Notes: a model not told the origin generated them from the sequence alone. Shown: positions 1 through 6,804, counted from the first letter of the stretch. The stretch: DNA of 19,058 bases from Caryophanales bacterium UBA5364 (GCA_002410935.1 DHPM01000005.1:64429-83486); one strand, 5' to 3'. Translations and numbers: made by a program.

Positions 1-141
1 TAACATTAAATTTAAAAAGACATCACCAAATGGTTTTAAAATAACCGCATCTTCTTTTAAAATCATTCCAAGTATACAACCAATTATAATAGAAAATAAA
101 AGTAATATTGAGAAACGATATGTTTTAAAAACTTTTCTCAT
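1..141 (-). CDS. Dicarboxylate/amino acid:cation symporter, N-terminal fragment (window edge)
   Basis: An open frame reads leftward from an ATG at 141-139 to the window edge, giving 47 codons with no stop. It is preceded by a strong AAGGAGG site (157-151 on the minus strand) nine bases upstream. The peptide has a short basic N-terminus, a hydrophobic helix (about residues 11-28, LLLFSIIIGCILGMIL) and then a KPFGDVFLNLML segment. That layout, a first helix with small residues followed by a PxGDxFLNLL-like turn, is typical of the N-terminus of the sodium/proton:dicarboxylate symporter family (DAACS, GltP/DctA type), which imports glutamate, aspartate or C4-dicarboxylates. Substrate cannot be judged from 47 residues. 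The call rests on motif memory only; the rest of the gene lies outside the window. Confidence 0.7.
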   Translation of the reverse strand, partial: MRKVFKTYRFSILLLFSIIIGCILGMILKEDAVILKPFGDVFLNLML

Positions 142-162
142 TTAAATAAACCTCCTTATCAA

Positions 163-168
163 ATTATA
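163..168 (-). promoter_or_regulatory. Possible -10 box of the leftward symporter gene
   Basis: On the minus strand a perfect TATAAT lies just before the ribosome binding site of the leftward gene. No convincing -35 is seen. If used, transcription would begin about at the ribosome binding site, leaving a very short leader. A second minus-strand TATAAT at 202-207 is an alternative with a normal leader. Confidence 0.35.
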
Positions 169-226
169 TTCTATAAAAAACTAGGTATGATTAACTAGAA
201 TATTATAAAATGAATCTTTTAATAAT

Positions 227-254
227 TTGATTATTTATTATTATTTGATATAAT
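227..254 (+). promoter_or_regulatory. Sigma-A-type promoter of the six-cysteine membrane protein gene
   Basis: TTGATT (227-232) and a perfect TATAAT (249-254) are separated by 16 bases, and the start codon lies about 25 bases downstream of the predicted transcription start. An AGGTGA-like ribosome binding site (277-282) precedes the ATG at 286. Confidence 0.65.
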
Positions 255-285
255 ATAGTTGTAATATGATTGAGATAGGTGAAGT

Positions 286-975
286 ATGAAAAAAATTAAA
301 TGGTTAACGATTTGGAATTTAGTCAAGCTACTTAGTTTATTACTTTTTATTATTTTTATCTTAAGTGTGTTTTTAAATCAAAATAATAGTATTAAAATAA
401 TTGATAATACAGAAAACTGTGCTGAATCTTTGGAACAATTTTATGAAGATGAACATTATGTCTATTATTTCCCATGTATTCAAAGTGAAACAGTATATGT
501 GAAGATTTATAATGAACCTAAAATACTTATTAAAGATGCCTTGAAATCAAATAAAATCACCATTGATCAATTAGAGGGTGCAGGACTTAAGTTTTATAAA
601 GAAGCTAAGTTTGAGTTAAATATTAAGTCCTCAGATAAATGCAAAGTAAATACTCTTATAAGTAAAGAAGAATCAAAACTAGATTATAATATTTATTCTT
701 ATTGTTTAGAAGAAGTTAGTATTGTTATTAATGAAAACTTTTATACATTAAAAGACGCCTTGCTAACATCTAAAATAAATATGGATGAGATTATTAATAA
801 AATGGAGTATGATAGTAAATATGGTCAAACCATAAAAGATGCTTTTAATGATGGTGGAACAACCATATATAAAAATTTTTCATACTCAATACTAAAATGT
901 AAAAAACTACTAGGTACTAACGATATTTATATTGGAAATAGTTCATTAGGATATGGAAATGATTTTTGTGAATAA
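286..975 (+). CDS. Membrane-anchored six-cysteine protein of unknown function with internal duplication
   Basis: I do not recognise a named family. The 229-residue product has a basic N-terminus and one hydrophobic segment (residues about 11-30), so it is probably anchored by an uncleaved signal helix with the rest outside the cell. All six cysteines (45, 64, 119, 140, 205, 228) lie in that external part, enough for three disulfides. Residues 64-96 and 140-169 look like two copies of one module: a Cys, a strand region ending in N-E, then KDAL followed by S-K-I and an acidic turn (KDALKSNKITIDQL against KDALLTSKINMDEI). The C-terminus has a DGGTTIYKN turn and a C-to-C tail (205-228) with DIYIGN. 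It is monocistronic, with its own promoter and terminator. The ATG fits the promoter and ribosome binding site. The role is unknown; secretion and disulfides are inference. Confidence 0.8.
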   Translation: MKKIKWLTIWNLVKLLSLLLFIIFILSVFLNQNNSIKIIDNTENCAESLEQFYEDEHYVYYFPCIQSETVYVKIYNEPKILIKDALKSNKITIDQLEGAGLKFYKEAKFELNIKSSDKCKVNTLISKEESKLDYNIYSYCLEEVSIVINENFYTLKDALLTSKINMDEIINKMEYDSKYGQTIKDAFNDGGTTIYKNFSYSILKCKKLLGTNDIYIGNSSLGYGNDFCE

Positions 976-976
976 T

Positions 977-1003
977 AAGGGTTAATCTATTTAACCTTTT
1001 TTT
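977..1003 (+). terminator. Rho-independent terminator after the six-cysteine protein gene
   Basis: GGTTAA (980-985) pairs with TTAACC (991-996) around the loop TCTAT, extended by A-T pairs on the outside, followed by a run of seven T (997-1003). Confidence 0.8.
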
Positions 1004-1025
1004 ATGGGAAATAATGAGAAAAAAG

Positions 1026-1053
1026 ATGACATTTAATAAAAGTATGCTATAAT
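1026..1053 (+). promoter_or_regulatory. Promoter of the coiled-coil hypothetical gene, flanked by an inverted repeat
   Basis: ATGACA (1026-1031) as -35 and TATAAT (1048-1053) as -10 are separated by 16 bases. A TG at 1045-1046 gives an extended -10. GATGACA at 1025-1031 and TGTCATC at 1056-1062 are inverted copies bracketing the whole promoter. Confidence 0.65.
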
Positions 1054-1092
1054 ATTGTCATCGATTTTAATATCAGTTAAGGATGTGTAATT

Positions 1093-1914
1093 ATGAAGAA
1101 AGAATGTTTGTCTATTTATGATATTCAAAATAAAAAGGGGATTGTTGTTAAATCACAAGTTGTATTAGAAATTGAAAAGCTAGGGTTTGAACTATATCCT
1201 GATTATATTGTGAATGACCGAAAAAGTAATTTAGCAGAAGAAGATAGAGGTACTATTTATTTTGAAAACATTAATAACGATGAAATATATTTAACTTTTT
1301 CTTATAATAAATGCACTAAGAAAAAATTTAATAATGAGTTGGAAAAGTATATTGATAAGTATCATTATGATCACTTTAATAATTATAGAGATCAAGAAAT
1401 ACATGAATTTGTTGATGATTTAAATATTTTTGTTGTTTTTTACTACGAAGGATATATGTTTATCATTACTAAAGATGGTTCTAAATATAGTCCAGCATAT
1501 TTTGAATTATATTTCACGGCTTATTCATTATATAAAATAACTACTAAAAAATTAGAATACAATCATCTTGAATTAGAAGCACAATCTAGTTGTATTAGAA
1601 ATAACGGGGAAAATATATATAAGTATTTTAATGGCTTAAATATTGTGAAGGTTGATCCTGTTGAAATGGTTATGAATTTAAAAAATGAACAATTAAAAGA
1701 CTTATTAGATAAAGGGATTAATCCTAAAGTTGAATTACTTCTTCCTAATAAAAACTATTTTGATAAGAAAAATAAACCCGAAATAAAAGAGGAAGAAATA
1801 GAAGAAATTGAAGTACCAGTTAGTGAAACATTTGATAATGAAGCAATTCTGAAACGTATTGATAAAATTAGTCAAGAGTTAGATGAATTAAAAAAATTGA
1901 TAATGAAACAATAA
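1093..1914 (+). CDS. Hypothetical protein with acidic linker and C-terminal coiled coil
   Basis: Not a family I recognise. The product has 273 residues, with no signal peptide and no membrane helix, so it is probably cytosolic. Residues 1 to about 220 look like a folded alpha/beta domain rich in Tyr and Phe (for example FVVFYYEGYMFIITKDG near 113-129). A lysine-rich stretch is followed by an acidic linker (EEEIEEIE, about 233-240). The last 25 residues (LKRIDKISQELDELKKLIMKQ) form a short heptad pattern, suggesting oligomerisation or docking through a coiled coil. The ATG at 1093 has GGATG upstream (1081-1085) and fits the promoter at 1026-1053. It lies upstream of the desulfurase operon but has a separate promoter, so a functional link is not implied. 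No strong terminator follows: only a weak A/T hairpin with a T run (about 1910-1929). Confidence 0.75.
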   Translation: MKKECLSIYDIQNKKGIVVKSQVVLEIEKLGFELYPDYIVNDRKSNLAEEDRGTIYFENINNDEIYLTFSYNKCTKKKFNNELEKYIDKYHYDHFNNYRDQEIHEFVDDLNIFVVFYYEGYMFIITKDGSKYSPAYFELYFTAYSLYKITTKKLEYNHLELEAQSSCIRNNGENIYKYFNGLNIVKVDPVEMVMNLKNEQLKDLLDKGINPKVELLLPNKNYFDKKNKPEIKEEEIEEIEVPVSETFDNEAILKRIDKISQELDELKKLIMKQ

Positions 1915-1936
1915 AATATTATTTTTTTATGATGTA

Positions 1937-1945
1937 TGGTATAAT
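1937..1945 (+). promoter_or_regulatory. Extended -10 promoter of the desulfurase/thiol-redox operon
   Basis: TGGTATAAT is a perfect extended -10 element (TGnTATAAT). No good -35 is seen. The predicted transcription start (about 1952) falls within the ribosome binding site AAGGTGAT (1950-1957), so the leader would be very short. Confidence 0.55.
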
Positions 1946-1960
1946 TAGTAAGGTGATAAT

Positions 1961-3091
1961 ATGATATATTTAGACTATTCGGCTACGACGCCCGTTAATA
2001 AAGAAGTTTTAGACAGTTTTAATAAGGCTTGTCTAGAATTTATTGGTAATCCTAATTCATTTCATAGTTTAGGTGTTAAATCTAATGATTTAATCAATAG
2101 TGCAACTAAACAAATAGCGAACATTTTAAATGTTAACGAAGATGAACTTATTTATACTAGTGGTTCTAGTGAATCTAATAACTTAGCTATTAAAGGTATT
2201 TTGCTTAAATATCAAAATAGGGGTAAACATATAATTACGACTGCTTTTGAACATTCATCAATTTATGGACCAATTAGTTATTTAGAAACATTAGGTTTTG
2301 AATGTGATTTTGTTAATATAAATTCAAACGGAAGAGTTGATTTAGAACATTTAAAATCATTAATGCGTGAAGATACTATTCTCGTATCAATTAATTCAGT
2401 AAACAGTGAAATAGGAATTATTCAACCAATTGAAGAGATAGCTAAGATAGTGAGAGAGTATCCTAAATGTTTTTTCCATTCAGATATGACTCAAAGCATG
2501 GGAAAAATTGATATTCCTCTTGATAATGTTGATTTAGTTAGTTTCTCAGCTCATAAGTTTTTTGGACTTAAAGGGATTGGTTGCTTAGTTAAAAAAGATA
2601 AGATTTTATTAGAACCATTAATTCATGGCGGTAAAAGTACAACTATTTTTAGAAGTGGAACTCCAGCCTTACCATTAGTTGTTTCATTAGCTAAAGCTTT
2701 ACGTTTAGCATATGATGATATGAATAATAAAATTAAAAAGGTTAAAGAATATAATCTTTATTTAAAAGAAAAGTTAAGTACATATGATAAAGTTAGAATT
2801 AATAGTAATGATATTTGTTCACCATATGTATTGAATCTTAGTATTCTTGGTGTAAAACCAGAGACATTTGTTCACGCATTAGAAGAAGATAATATTTTTA
2901 TCTCAACTCAAAGTGCATGTTCAACTACTAATACTGCATCTAAAGCTGTTTTAGCACTTACAAATGATTCAGAAAGAGCCAACTCATCGATTAGAGTTAG
3001 TCTTTCGTATATTACTACAAAAGAAGAATTAGAAGAATTTCTAAAAGTGTTTGATAAATGTTATCATTCGCTAGTAATGATGAGTAAGTAA
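1961..3091 (+). CDS. Cysteine desulfurase (NifS/IscS-like class V aminotransferase)
   Basis: A PLP enzyme of 376 residues that removes sulfur from L-cysteine, giving alanine and an enzyme persulfide for Fe-S clusters, thiamine or tRNA thiolation. Family landmarks are all visible: the N-terminal YLDYSATTP; SGSSESNNLAIKG (67-79); the cofactor-stacking His in FEHSS (H98); D175 and Q178 in HSDMTQS; the Schiff-base lysine K199 in SAHKFFGLKG; and the sulfur-accepting cysteine C320 in STQSACSTTN. The sequence HGGKSTTIFRSGTPAL replaces the usual GGQE...RAGTEN of housekeeping IscS. From memory this resembles the NifS subgroup found beside thiI in Firmicutes, but no thiI is present here. It is the first gene of an operon: its stop is one base from the next start. 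The AAGGTGAT ribosome binding site supports the ATG. The sulfur acceptor cannot be told from sequence. Confidence 0.93.
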   Translation: MIYLDYSATTPVNKEVLDSFNKACLEFIGNPNSFHSLGVKSNDLINSATKQIANILNVNEDELIYTSGSSESNNLAIKGILLKYQNRGKHIITTAFEHSSIYGPISYLETLGFECDFVNINSNGRVDLEHLKSLMREDTILVSINSVNSEIGIIQPIEEIAKIVREYPKCFFHSDMTQSMGKIDIPLDNVDLVSFSAHKFFGLKGIGCLVKKDKILLEPLIHGGKSTTIFRSGTPALPLVVSLAKALRLAYDDMNNKIKKVKEYNLYLKEKLSTYDKVRINSNDICSPYVLNLSILGVKPETFVHALEEDNIFISTQSACSTTNTASKAVLALTNDSERANSSIRVSLSYITTKEELEEFLKVFDKCYHSLVMMSK

Positions 3092-3092
3092 G

Positions 3093-3374
3093 ATGAAGAT
3101 TGTAAGAATAAGTGCTATATGGTGTGGCGGATGCTTAGTTATGAATAAAGTATGGAATGAAATAAAAAAATTATATCCTGATATAGAAATAATTACTTAT
3201 GACTATGATATGGATAATGATTTAGTAGAGGAACTTAATGTTGGAGATATTTTACCGGTTGCTATTTTTTATAAAGATGACAAAGAAGCAACGCGTTTAA
3301 TTGGAGAAAAAAGTAAACAAGAAATTATCTCTACAATTAATAATATAGAAGAGGTACAAGATGAAGTTAATTAA
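3093..3374 (+). CDS. Small cytoplasmic thioredoxin-like protein (WCGGC)
   Basis: 93 residues, near the usual thioredoxin length though slightly short. It begins with a beta strand (MKIVRISAIW) leading straight to a W-C-G-G-C active site (C11, C14), and has a cis-proline candidate at P55 in GDILPVAIFY. There is no signal peptide, so it should act in the cytoplasm, exchanging electrons through its dithiol. The GG between the cysteines instead of GP suggests a different redox potential or partner from TrxA. The gene starts one base after the desulfurase stop and overlaps the next gene by 14 bases. Its ribosome binding site is weak, so translational coupling to the desulfurase is likely. I infer that it feeds electrons to the membrane protein encoded next, reduces the desulfurase persulfide, or both. 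Confidence 0.85.
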   Translation: MKIVRISAIWCGGCLVMNKVWNEIKKLYPDIEIITYDYDMDNDLVEELNVGDILPVAIFYKDDKEATRLIGEKSKQEIISTINNIEEVQDEVN

Positions 3375-4608
3375 AAAAATAATATTAATTCTATTTGTTT
3401 TTGTAGCTTTACCATTTATGGTAGATGCTAAAGAAAACGTTAATATATATTTATTTCATGCTAGTTGGTGTCCTCACTGTAAGGATGAAATAGAGTTCCT
3501 TAATAAAATTGAAGATGAATATGATAATATAAAAATATTCAAATATGAAGTAGGCGGTAATACAGAAAATGCCAAATTAATGAGTAAAGTAAAAAAGGGG
3601 TTAGGATTACCAGCTGATGGCCGTATCCCTTTTACCGTTATTGGTGAAAAAGTCATATCTGGTTATGGTAATGAAAATTCAACGGGTGAATTAATTAGGT
3701 TAATGATTAATTATTATTCTGATAATCCACATCGTGATGTGGCTAATGAAATTATTATTAAAGGAAAACTTATTAATCAAATTAAGGATCCTGAAGATTT
3801 AAAAATTATATATGATTATGGTAAGAATAAAAATAATGAGAATGAGAAAAGCGAAACTAGAAATATTCCATTACTAGGGGATATTGATGCTAAAAAGGTA
3901 TCATTACCTTTATTATCTGTTGTATTAGGATCAATTGATGGGTTTAATCCCTGTGCAATGTGGATTTTACTCTTTCTAATTAGTATGCTAATAGGTACTA
4001 ATAATCGTAAAAGAATGTGGACCATCGGACTAACGTTCATTGGTACATCAGCCTTAGTATATATGTTATTTATGGTTGCATGGTTAAAGATTGTCTTAAC
4101 AATTACCGAAACAAGAGCTGTTATGATTCTTATTTCATTAGTGGCTTTAATTGGTGGTGCCTTTAATTTATATAACTACTTTAAAGCACGAAAAAAAGAT
4201 AATGGATGTCATGTTGTTAAAAATGAAAAAAGAAATAAAATTATCAATCGCATCCGTACCTTTACTAGTGAAAAAAGTTTAATTTTAGCTATCATAGGAA
4301 CAATAGCATTAGCATTCTCAGTTAATTTAGTTGAACTAGCATGTTCAGCAGGTATACCTGTAGTTTTCACCGAAATATTAGCAATCAATGGCTTATCGAC
4401 TTTTGAAACGGCTATATATATATTAATTTATATTTTCTTTTTCTTACTCGATGATCTAATTGTTTTTGCAATTGCGATGAAGACCTTAACGGTTACTGGT
4501 ATTACAACTAAATATAGTAAATATTCTCATTTAATAGGGGGAATATTAATGATTATTATTGGTTTATTATTAATATTTAAACCCGAACTACTGATGTTTG
4601 GTTTTTAA
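3361..4608 (+). CDS. Thioredoxin domain fused to CcdA/DsbD-like transmembrane electron carrier
   Basis: 415 residues. A signal-anchor helix (about 5-22) is followed by an extracytoplasmic thioredoxin-fold domain (about 26-120) with the active site W-C-P-H-C (C37, C40) and cis-Pro P90 in GRIPFTVIG. A polar Asn/Glu/Lys-rich linker (154-168) leads to a membrane domain of about six helices (about 182-212, 219-245, 252-274, 305-335, 345-373, 388-408). This domain carries the paired cysteines of the DsbD-beta/CcdA family: C198 in GFNPCA and C328 in ELACSAGIP. In that family the two membrane cysteines take electrons from cytoplasmic thioredoxin and pass them to an outside thioredoxin-like partner, here on the same chain. 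The start (ATG, with AGAGGT upstream) overlaps the thioredoxin gene by 14 bases. CPHC resembles DsbA and isomerase active sites, so the outside domain could reduce or shuffle disulfides. The final substrates are unknown. Confidence 0.9.
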   Translation: MKLIKKIILILFVFVALPFMVDAKENVNIYLFHASWCPHCKDEIEFLNKIEDEYDNIKIFKYEVGGNTENAKLMSKVKKGLGLPADGRIPFTVIGEKVISGYGNENSTGELIRLMINYYSDNPHRDVANEIIIKGKLINQIKDPEDLKIIYDYGKNKNNENEKSETRNIPLLGDIDAKKVSLPLLSVVLGSIDGFNPCAMWILLFLISMLIGTNNRKRMWTIGLTFIGTSALVYMLFMVAWLKIVLTITETRAVMILISLVALIGGAFNLYNYFKARKKDNGCHVVKNEKRNKIINRIRTFTSEKSLILAIIGTIALAFSVNLVELACSAGIPVVFTEILAINGLSTFETAIYILIYIFFFLLDDLIVFAIAMKTLTVTGITTKYSKYSHLIGGILMIIIGLLLIFKPELLMFGF

Positions 4609-4612
4609 ATGA

Positions 4613-4643
4613 AAAAGAAGTAGAATTTTCTACTTCTTTTTTA
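4613..4643. terminator. Bidirectional terminator between the thiol-redox operon and glmS
   Basis: A 13-base inverted repeat (4613-4625 with 4628-4640) has an A run on the left and a T run on the right. It can therefore stop transcription from both sides of this convergent pair. The right arm runs up to the glmS stop codon (4641-4643), leaving no spacer. Confidence 0.85.
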
Positions 4644-6449
4644 TTCTACCGTAACTGATTTAGCTAAGTTTCTCGGTTTATCAATATCACAACCTCTTAA
4701 TTTAGCAACTTCATAAGCAAGTAATTGTAATGGAATAACCGTTAAGATAGATTGGATAATAGGGTGGACTGAAGGAACAACTATCTTATGGTTAATAAAG
4801 TCATAATCATCATCTAATTTCATTGTTGTAACTAATATAACATTTGCACCTCTTGCTTTAACTTCTCTAATATTACTAATTGTTTTAGTAGCAATAAATT
4901 CATCAGTTACAATAGCAATAACAGGTGTTCTATCTTTTATTAAAGAAATAGTCCCATGCTTCAATTCACCAGCTGCATATGCTTCACTATGGATATAAGA
5001 TATTTCTTTTAGTTTAAGGGTTCCTTCCATTGCAATGGCATAATCAATTCCTCTACCAATAAAGAATATATCGTTTTGTTTGTATATCTTTTTAGCGATA
5101 TTCTTATAACTTTCTTTTAAAACTTCTTCAATTAATAATGGTAATCGACGAATATCTTGAGTTATTGTTTCTAGTTCCTTTTCTTTAATAGTTTGACGAG
5201 ATATACCGATATTTAAAGCAATTAGGGAAAACATTGCCGCTTGAGCTAAATAAGCTTTAGTTGTAGCTACGGCTATTTCACATCCAGCCTTAATATATAA
5301 TACTTGTTTTGCTTCTCTTGCGATTGAACTACCAACCACATTAACAATGGCTAGTGTATCTATATTATGTTCTTTAGCTTTACGAAGGCAGGCTAGGGTA
5401 TCAGCAGTTTCTCCAGACTGAGAAACTAAAATAATTAACTTTTTCTTATTAAAAAATAGTTTTTTATAACGATACTCACTAGCTATTTCAACATTAACCG
5501 GCATATTAGCATAATTTTCAATCAATATTTTACCAATTAATCCTGTATGATAAGCACTACCACAAGAAACAATATCAAATTCATTATATTTACTAAAGTC
5601 AGGCATTTTATCTATTAAACCATCAATACCATCATCGATATAAGGAAACATTGTTTCTTTAATAACTTCTGCTTGTTCGTTGATTTCCTTTAACATAAAG
5701 TGCTCATAACCATTTTTCTCAGCTGTTTCAACGTTCCCACTAAAAGTATAAATCTTTTTATTATCTATTTCTAATTTATTGTTATAAATAGTAATATTAT
5801 CACGATTCATTTTAATGATATCGTAATCATTTAGAATCATATACTTATTAGTATATTTTAAAATAGCAGGTATATCACTAGCGACAAAGTATTCATTATC
5901 GCTAGTAGCTACAATTAAAGGGCTATCTTTTCTAGTTGCATAAATGGTATCTAGGTCATCATCACAAATAATAGCTAAGGCATAAGAACCTTTAATTAAA
6001 TTACTTGCTTTATTTAAGACCTTAACTAGATCATTTTTTTCTTGATATAATTTATCAATTAAAGCACAAGCAACTTCTGTATCAGTATCTGAAACAAATT
6101 TATAATTATAACTTTTTAATAATTCTTTTAGTTCTGCATAGTTTTCAATAATACCATTATGAACAAGGGTAATCTTTCCGACTTTATGAGGATGGGAGTT
6201 CTTAATACTTGGTTCTCCATGAGTAGCCCATCTAGTATGACCAATCCCCAAGTTAGTTTTAATATTTAAATTTATTTTATTTTCTAAATTTTTAATTTTT
6301 CCTTTTTCTTTTATAATTTGAACTTTGTTATTTTTAATAAAAGCAATACCAGCTGAATCATATCCACGGTACTCTAATGCCTTTAAACCGTCAACTACAA
6401 TATTTAAAGCATCATTGCTTTTACCAACATAACCAATAATTCCACACAT
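4641..6449 (-). CDS. glmS: Glutamine--fructose-6-phosphate aminotransferase (isomerizing)
   Basis: Makes glucosamine-6-phosphate from fructose-6-phosphate and glutamine, the first committed step towards UDP-GlcNAc and peptidoglycan. The 602-residue length matches the family. It starts MCGIIGYVG with the N-terminal nucleophile C2 of class II amidotransferases, then YRGYDSAG (28-34), HTRWATHG (71-78) and HNGIIENY (98-104). Two SIS sugar-isomerase domains follow (about 290-420 and 455-590), with SQSGETADT (343-351) and HSEAYAAGELKHG (487-499). The C-terminal tail DKPRNLAKSVTVE is the strongly conserved end that couples the two active sites. AGAGGT (6462-6457) lies seven bases before the ATG. The leader contains a glmS ribozyme, so expression should fall when glucosamine-6-phosphate is plentiful. 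It is monocistronic and divergent from the ABC transporter. Confidence 0.98.
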   Translation of the reverse strand: MCGIIGYVGKSNDALNIVVDGLKALEYRGYDSAGIAFIKNNKVQIIKEKGKIKNLENKINLNIKTNLGIGHTRWATHGEPSIKNSHPHKVGKITLVHNGIIENYAELKELLKSYNYKFVSDTDTEVACALIDKLYQEKNDLVKVLNKASNLIKGSYALAIICDDDLDTIYATRKDSPLIVATSDNEYFVASDIPAILKYTNKYMILNDYDIIKMNRDNITIYNNKLEIDNKKIYTFSGNVETAEKNGYEHFMLKEINEQAEVIKETMFPYIDDGIDGLIDKMPDFSKYNEFDIVSCGSAYHTGLIGKILIENYANMPVNVEIASEYRYKKLFFNKKKLIILVSQSGETADTLACLRKAKEHNIDTLAIVNVVGSSIAREAKQVLYIKAGCEIAVATTKAYLAQAAMFSLIALNIGISRQTIKEKELETITQDIRRLPLLIEEVLKESYKNIAKKIYKQNDIFFIGRGIDYAIAMEGTLKLKEISYIHSEAYAAGELKHGTISLIKDRTPVIAIVTDEFIATKTISNIREVKARGANVILVTTMKLDDDYDFINHKIVVPSVHPIIQSILTVIPLQLLAYEVAKLRGCDIDKPRNLAKSVTVE

Positions 6450-6480
6450 ACTTTTTACCTCTACTTTCCATTATAAAAAA

Positions 6481-6614
6481 ATGTGTGTGATATATTTTTT
6501 GTTGTAATATTGATTTTACTTTTTTTAATATATCTTAGGGTTACACATCCCTAGTAGCATCCGCCGAATCTTTCGATAACTACTATCCTCGTCAACCAAA
6601 TTGGTCCTGGCGCT
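6481..6614 (-). ncRNA. glmS self-cleaving ribozyme/riboswitch
   Basis: On the minus strand, 5' of glmS, the RNA carries the class hallmarks: a cleavage context A/GCGCC (A6614/G6613), a P1 hairpin (6606-6602 with 6598-6594), the conserved GACGAGG (6593-6587), and TTCGGCGGATGC (6568-6557), nearly identical to the Bacillus core. P2 is UAGUAG (6585-6580) with CUACUA (6557-6552). P3 is formed by GGG/CCC around an AUGUGUAA loop (6548-6541). That loop can pair with ACACAU (6486-6481) as the pseudoknot, and P4 is formed by an 8-bp A/U stem (6534-6527 with 6496-6489). In this class glucosamine-6-phosphate acts as the cofactor for self-cleavage, after which the downstream mRNA is degraded. The exact 3' boundary is my estimate. 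Confidence 0.93.
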
Positions 6615-6616
6615 AA

Positions 6617-6644
6617 TTAATAGATTTACTCCTTTCGCTATTAA
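6617..6644 (-). other. Leader hairpin just upstream of the ribozyme cleavage site
   Basis: On the minus-strand RNA, TTAATAG (6644-6638) pairs with CTATTAA (6623-6617), a 7-bp stem whose loop carries AAAGGAG (6635-6629), a ribosome-binding-like sequence without a start codon near it. It lies wholly in the 5' fragment that self-cleavage would release. It may be chance in such A/T-rich DNA, or it may insulate ribozyme folding. Confidence 0.4.
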
Positions 6645-6657
6645 CTTTACTATTATT

Positions 6658-6686
6658 AGTATATATGAAATTAACTATTTTGACAA
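6658..6686 (-). promoter_or_regulatory. glmS: Sigma-A promoter of glmS
   Basis: On the minus strand TTGTCA (6686-6681) and TATACT (6663-6658) are exactly 17 bases apart. The predicted transcription start (about 6651) leaves roughly 37 nucleotides before the ribozyme cleavage point. Confidence 0.8.
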
Positions 6687-6741
6687 CTATATTTAATTTT
6701 ATGGGTGGTAAAATAGTCAATCAAATGATAAAATAGAGATG

Positions 6742-6792
6742 CAACCATAAATAGACAATAAACAACTGATAGTTGGTAGTATGCAACTGATA
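6742..6792 (+). promoter_or_regulatory. Phased 21-bp repeats, candidate operator of the ABC transporter genes
   Basis: CAACTGATA occurs at 6763-6771 and 6784-6792, and a weaker copy sharing ATGCAAC with the last one begins at 6742 (its CAAC). The three CAAC steps are spaced exactly 21 bases apart, two helical turns. The middle copy is also part of a perfect dyad CAACT-GAT-AGTTG (6763-6775). The last copy lies where a -35 region would be for the promoter at 6805-6813. The rest of this intergenic stretch (6687-6741, 6793-6831) shows no gene. Confidence 0.5.
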
Positions 6793-6804
6793 TTTTTAAT
6801 AAAA

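Noticed and set aside
1908..1930. Terminator after the coiled-coil gene
   Set aside because: The only hairpin is about 5 bp of A-T pairs; too weak to call, although a T run follows.
6680..6685. Plus-strand TTGACA as -35 of the ABC transporter promoter
   Set aside because: No -10 box lies 16-18 bases downstream (the DNA there is GGGTGG); the element is used in the opposite direction as the glmS -35.
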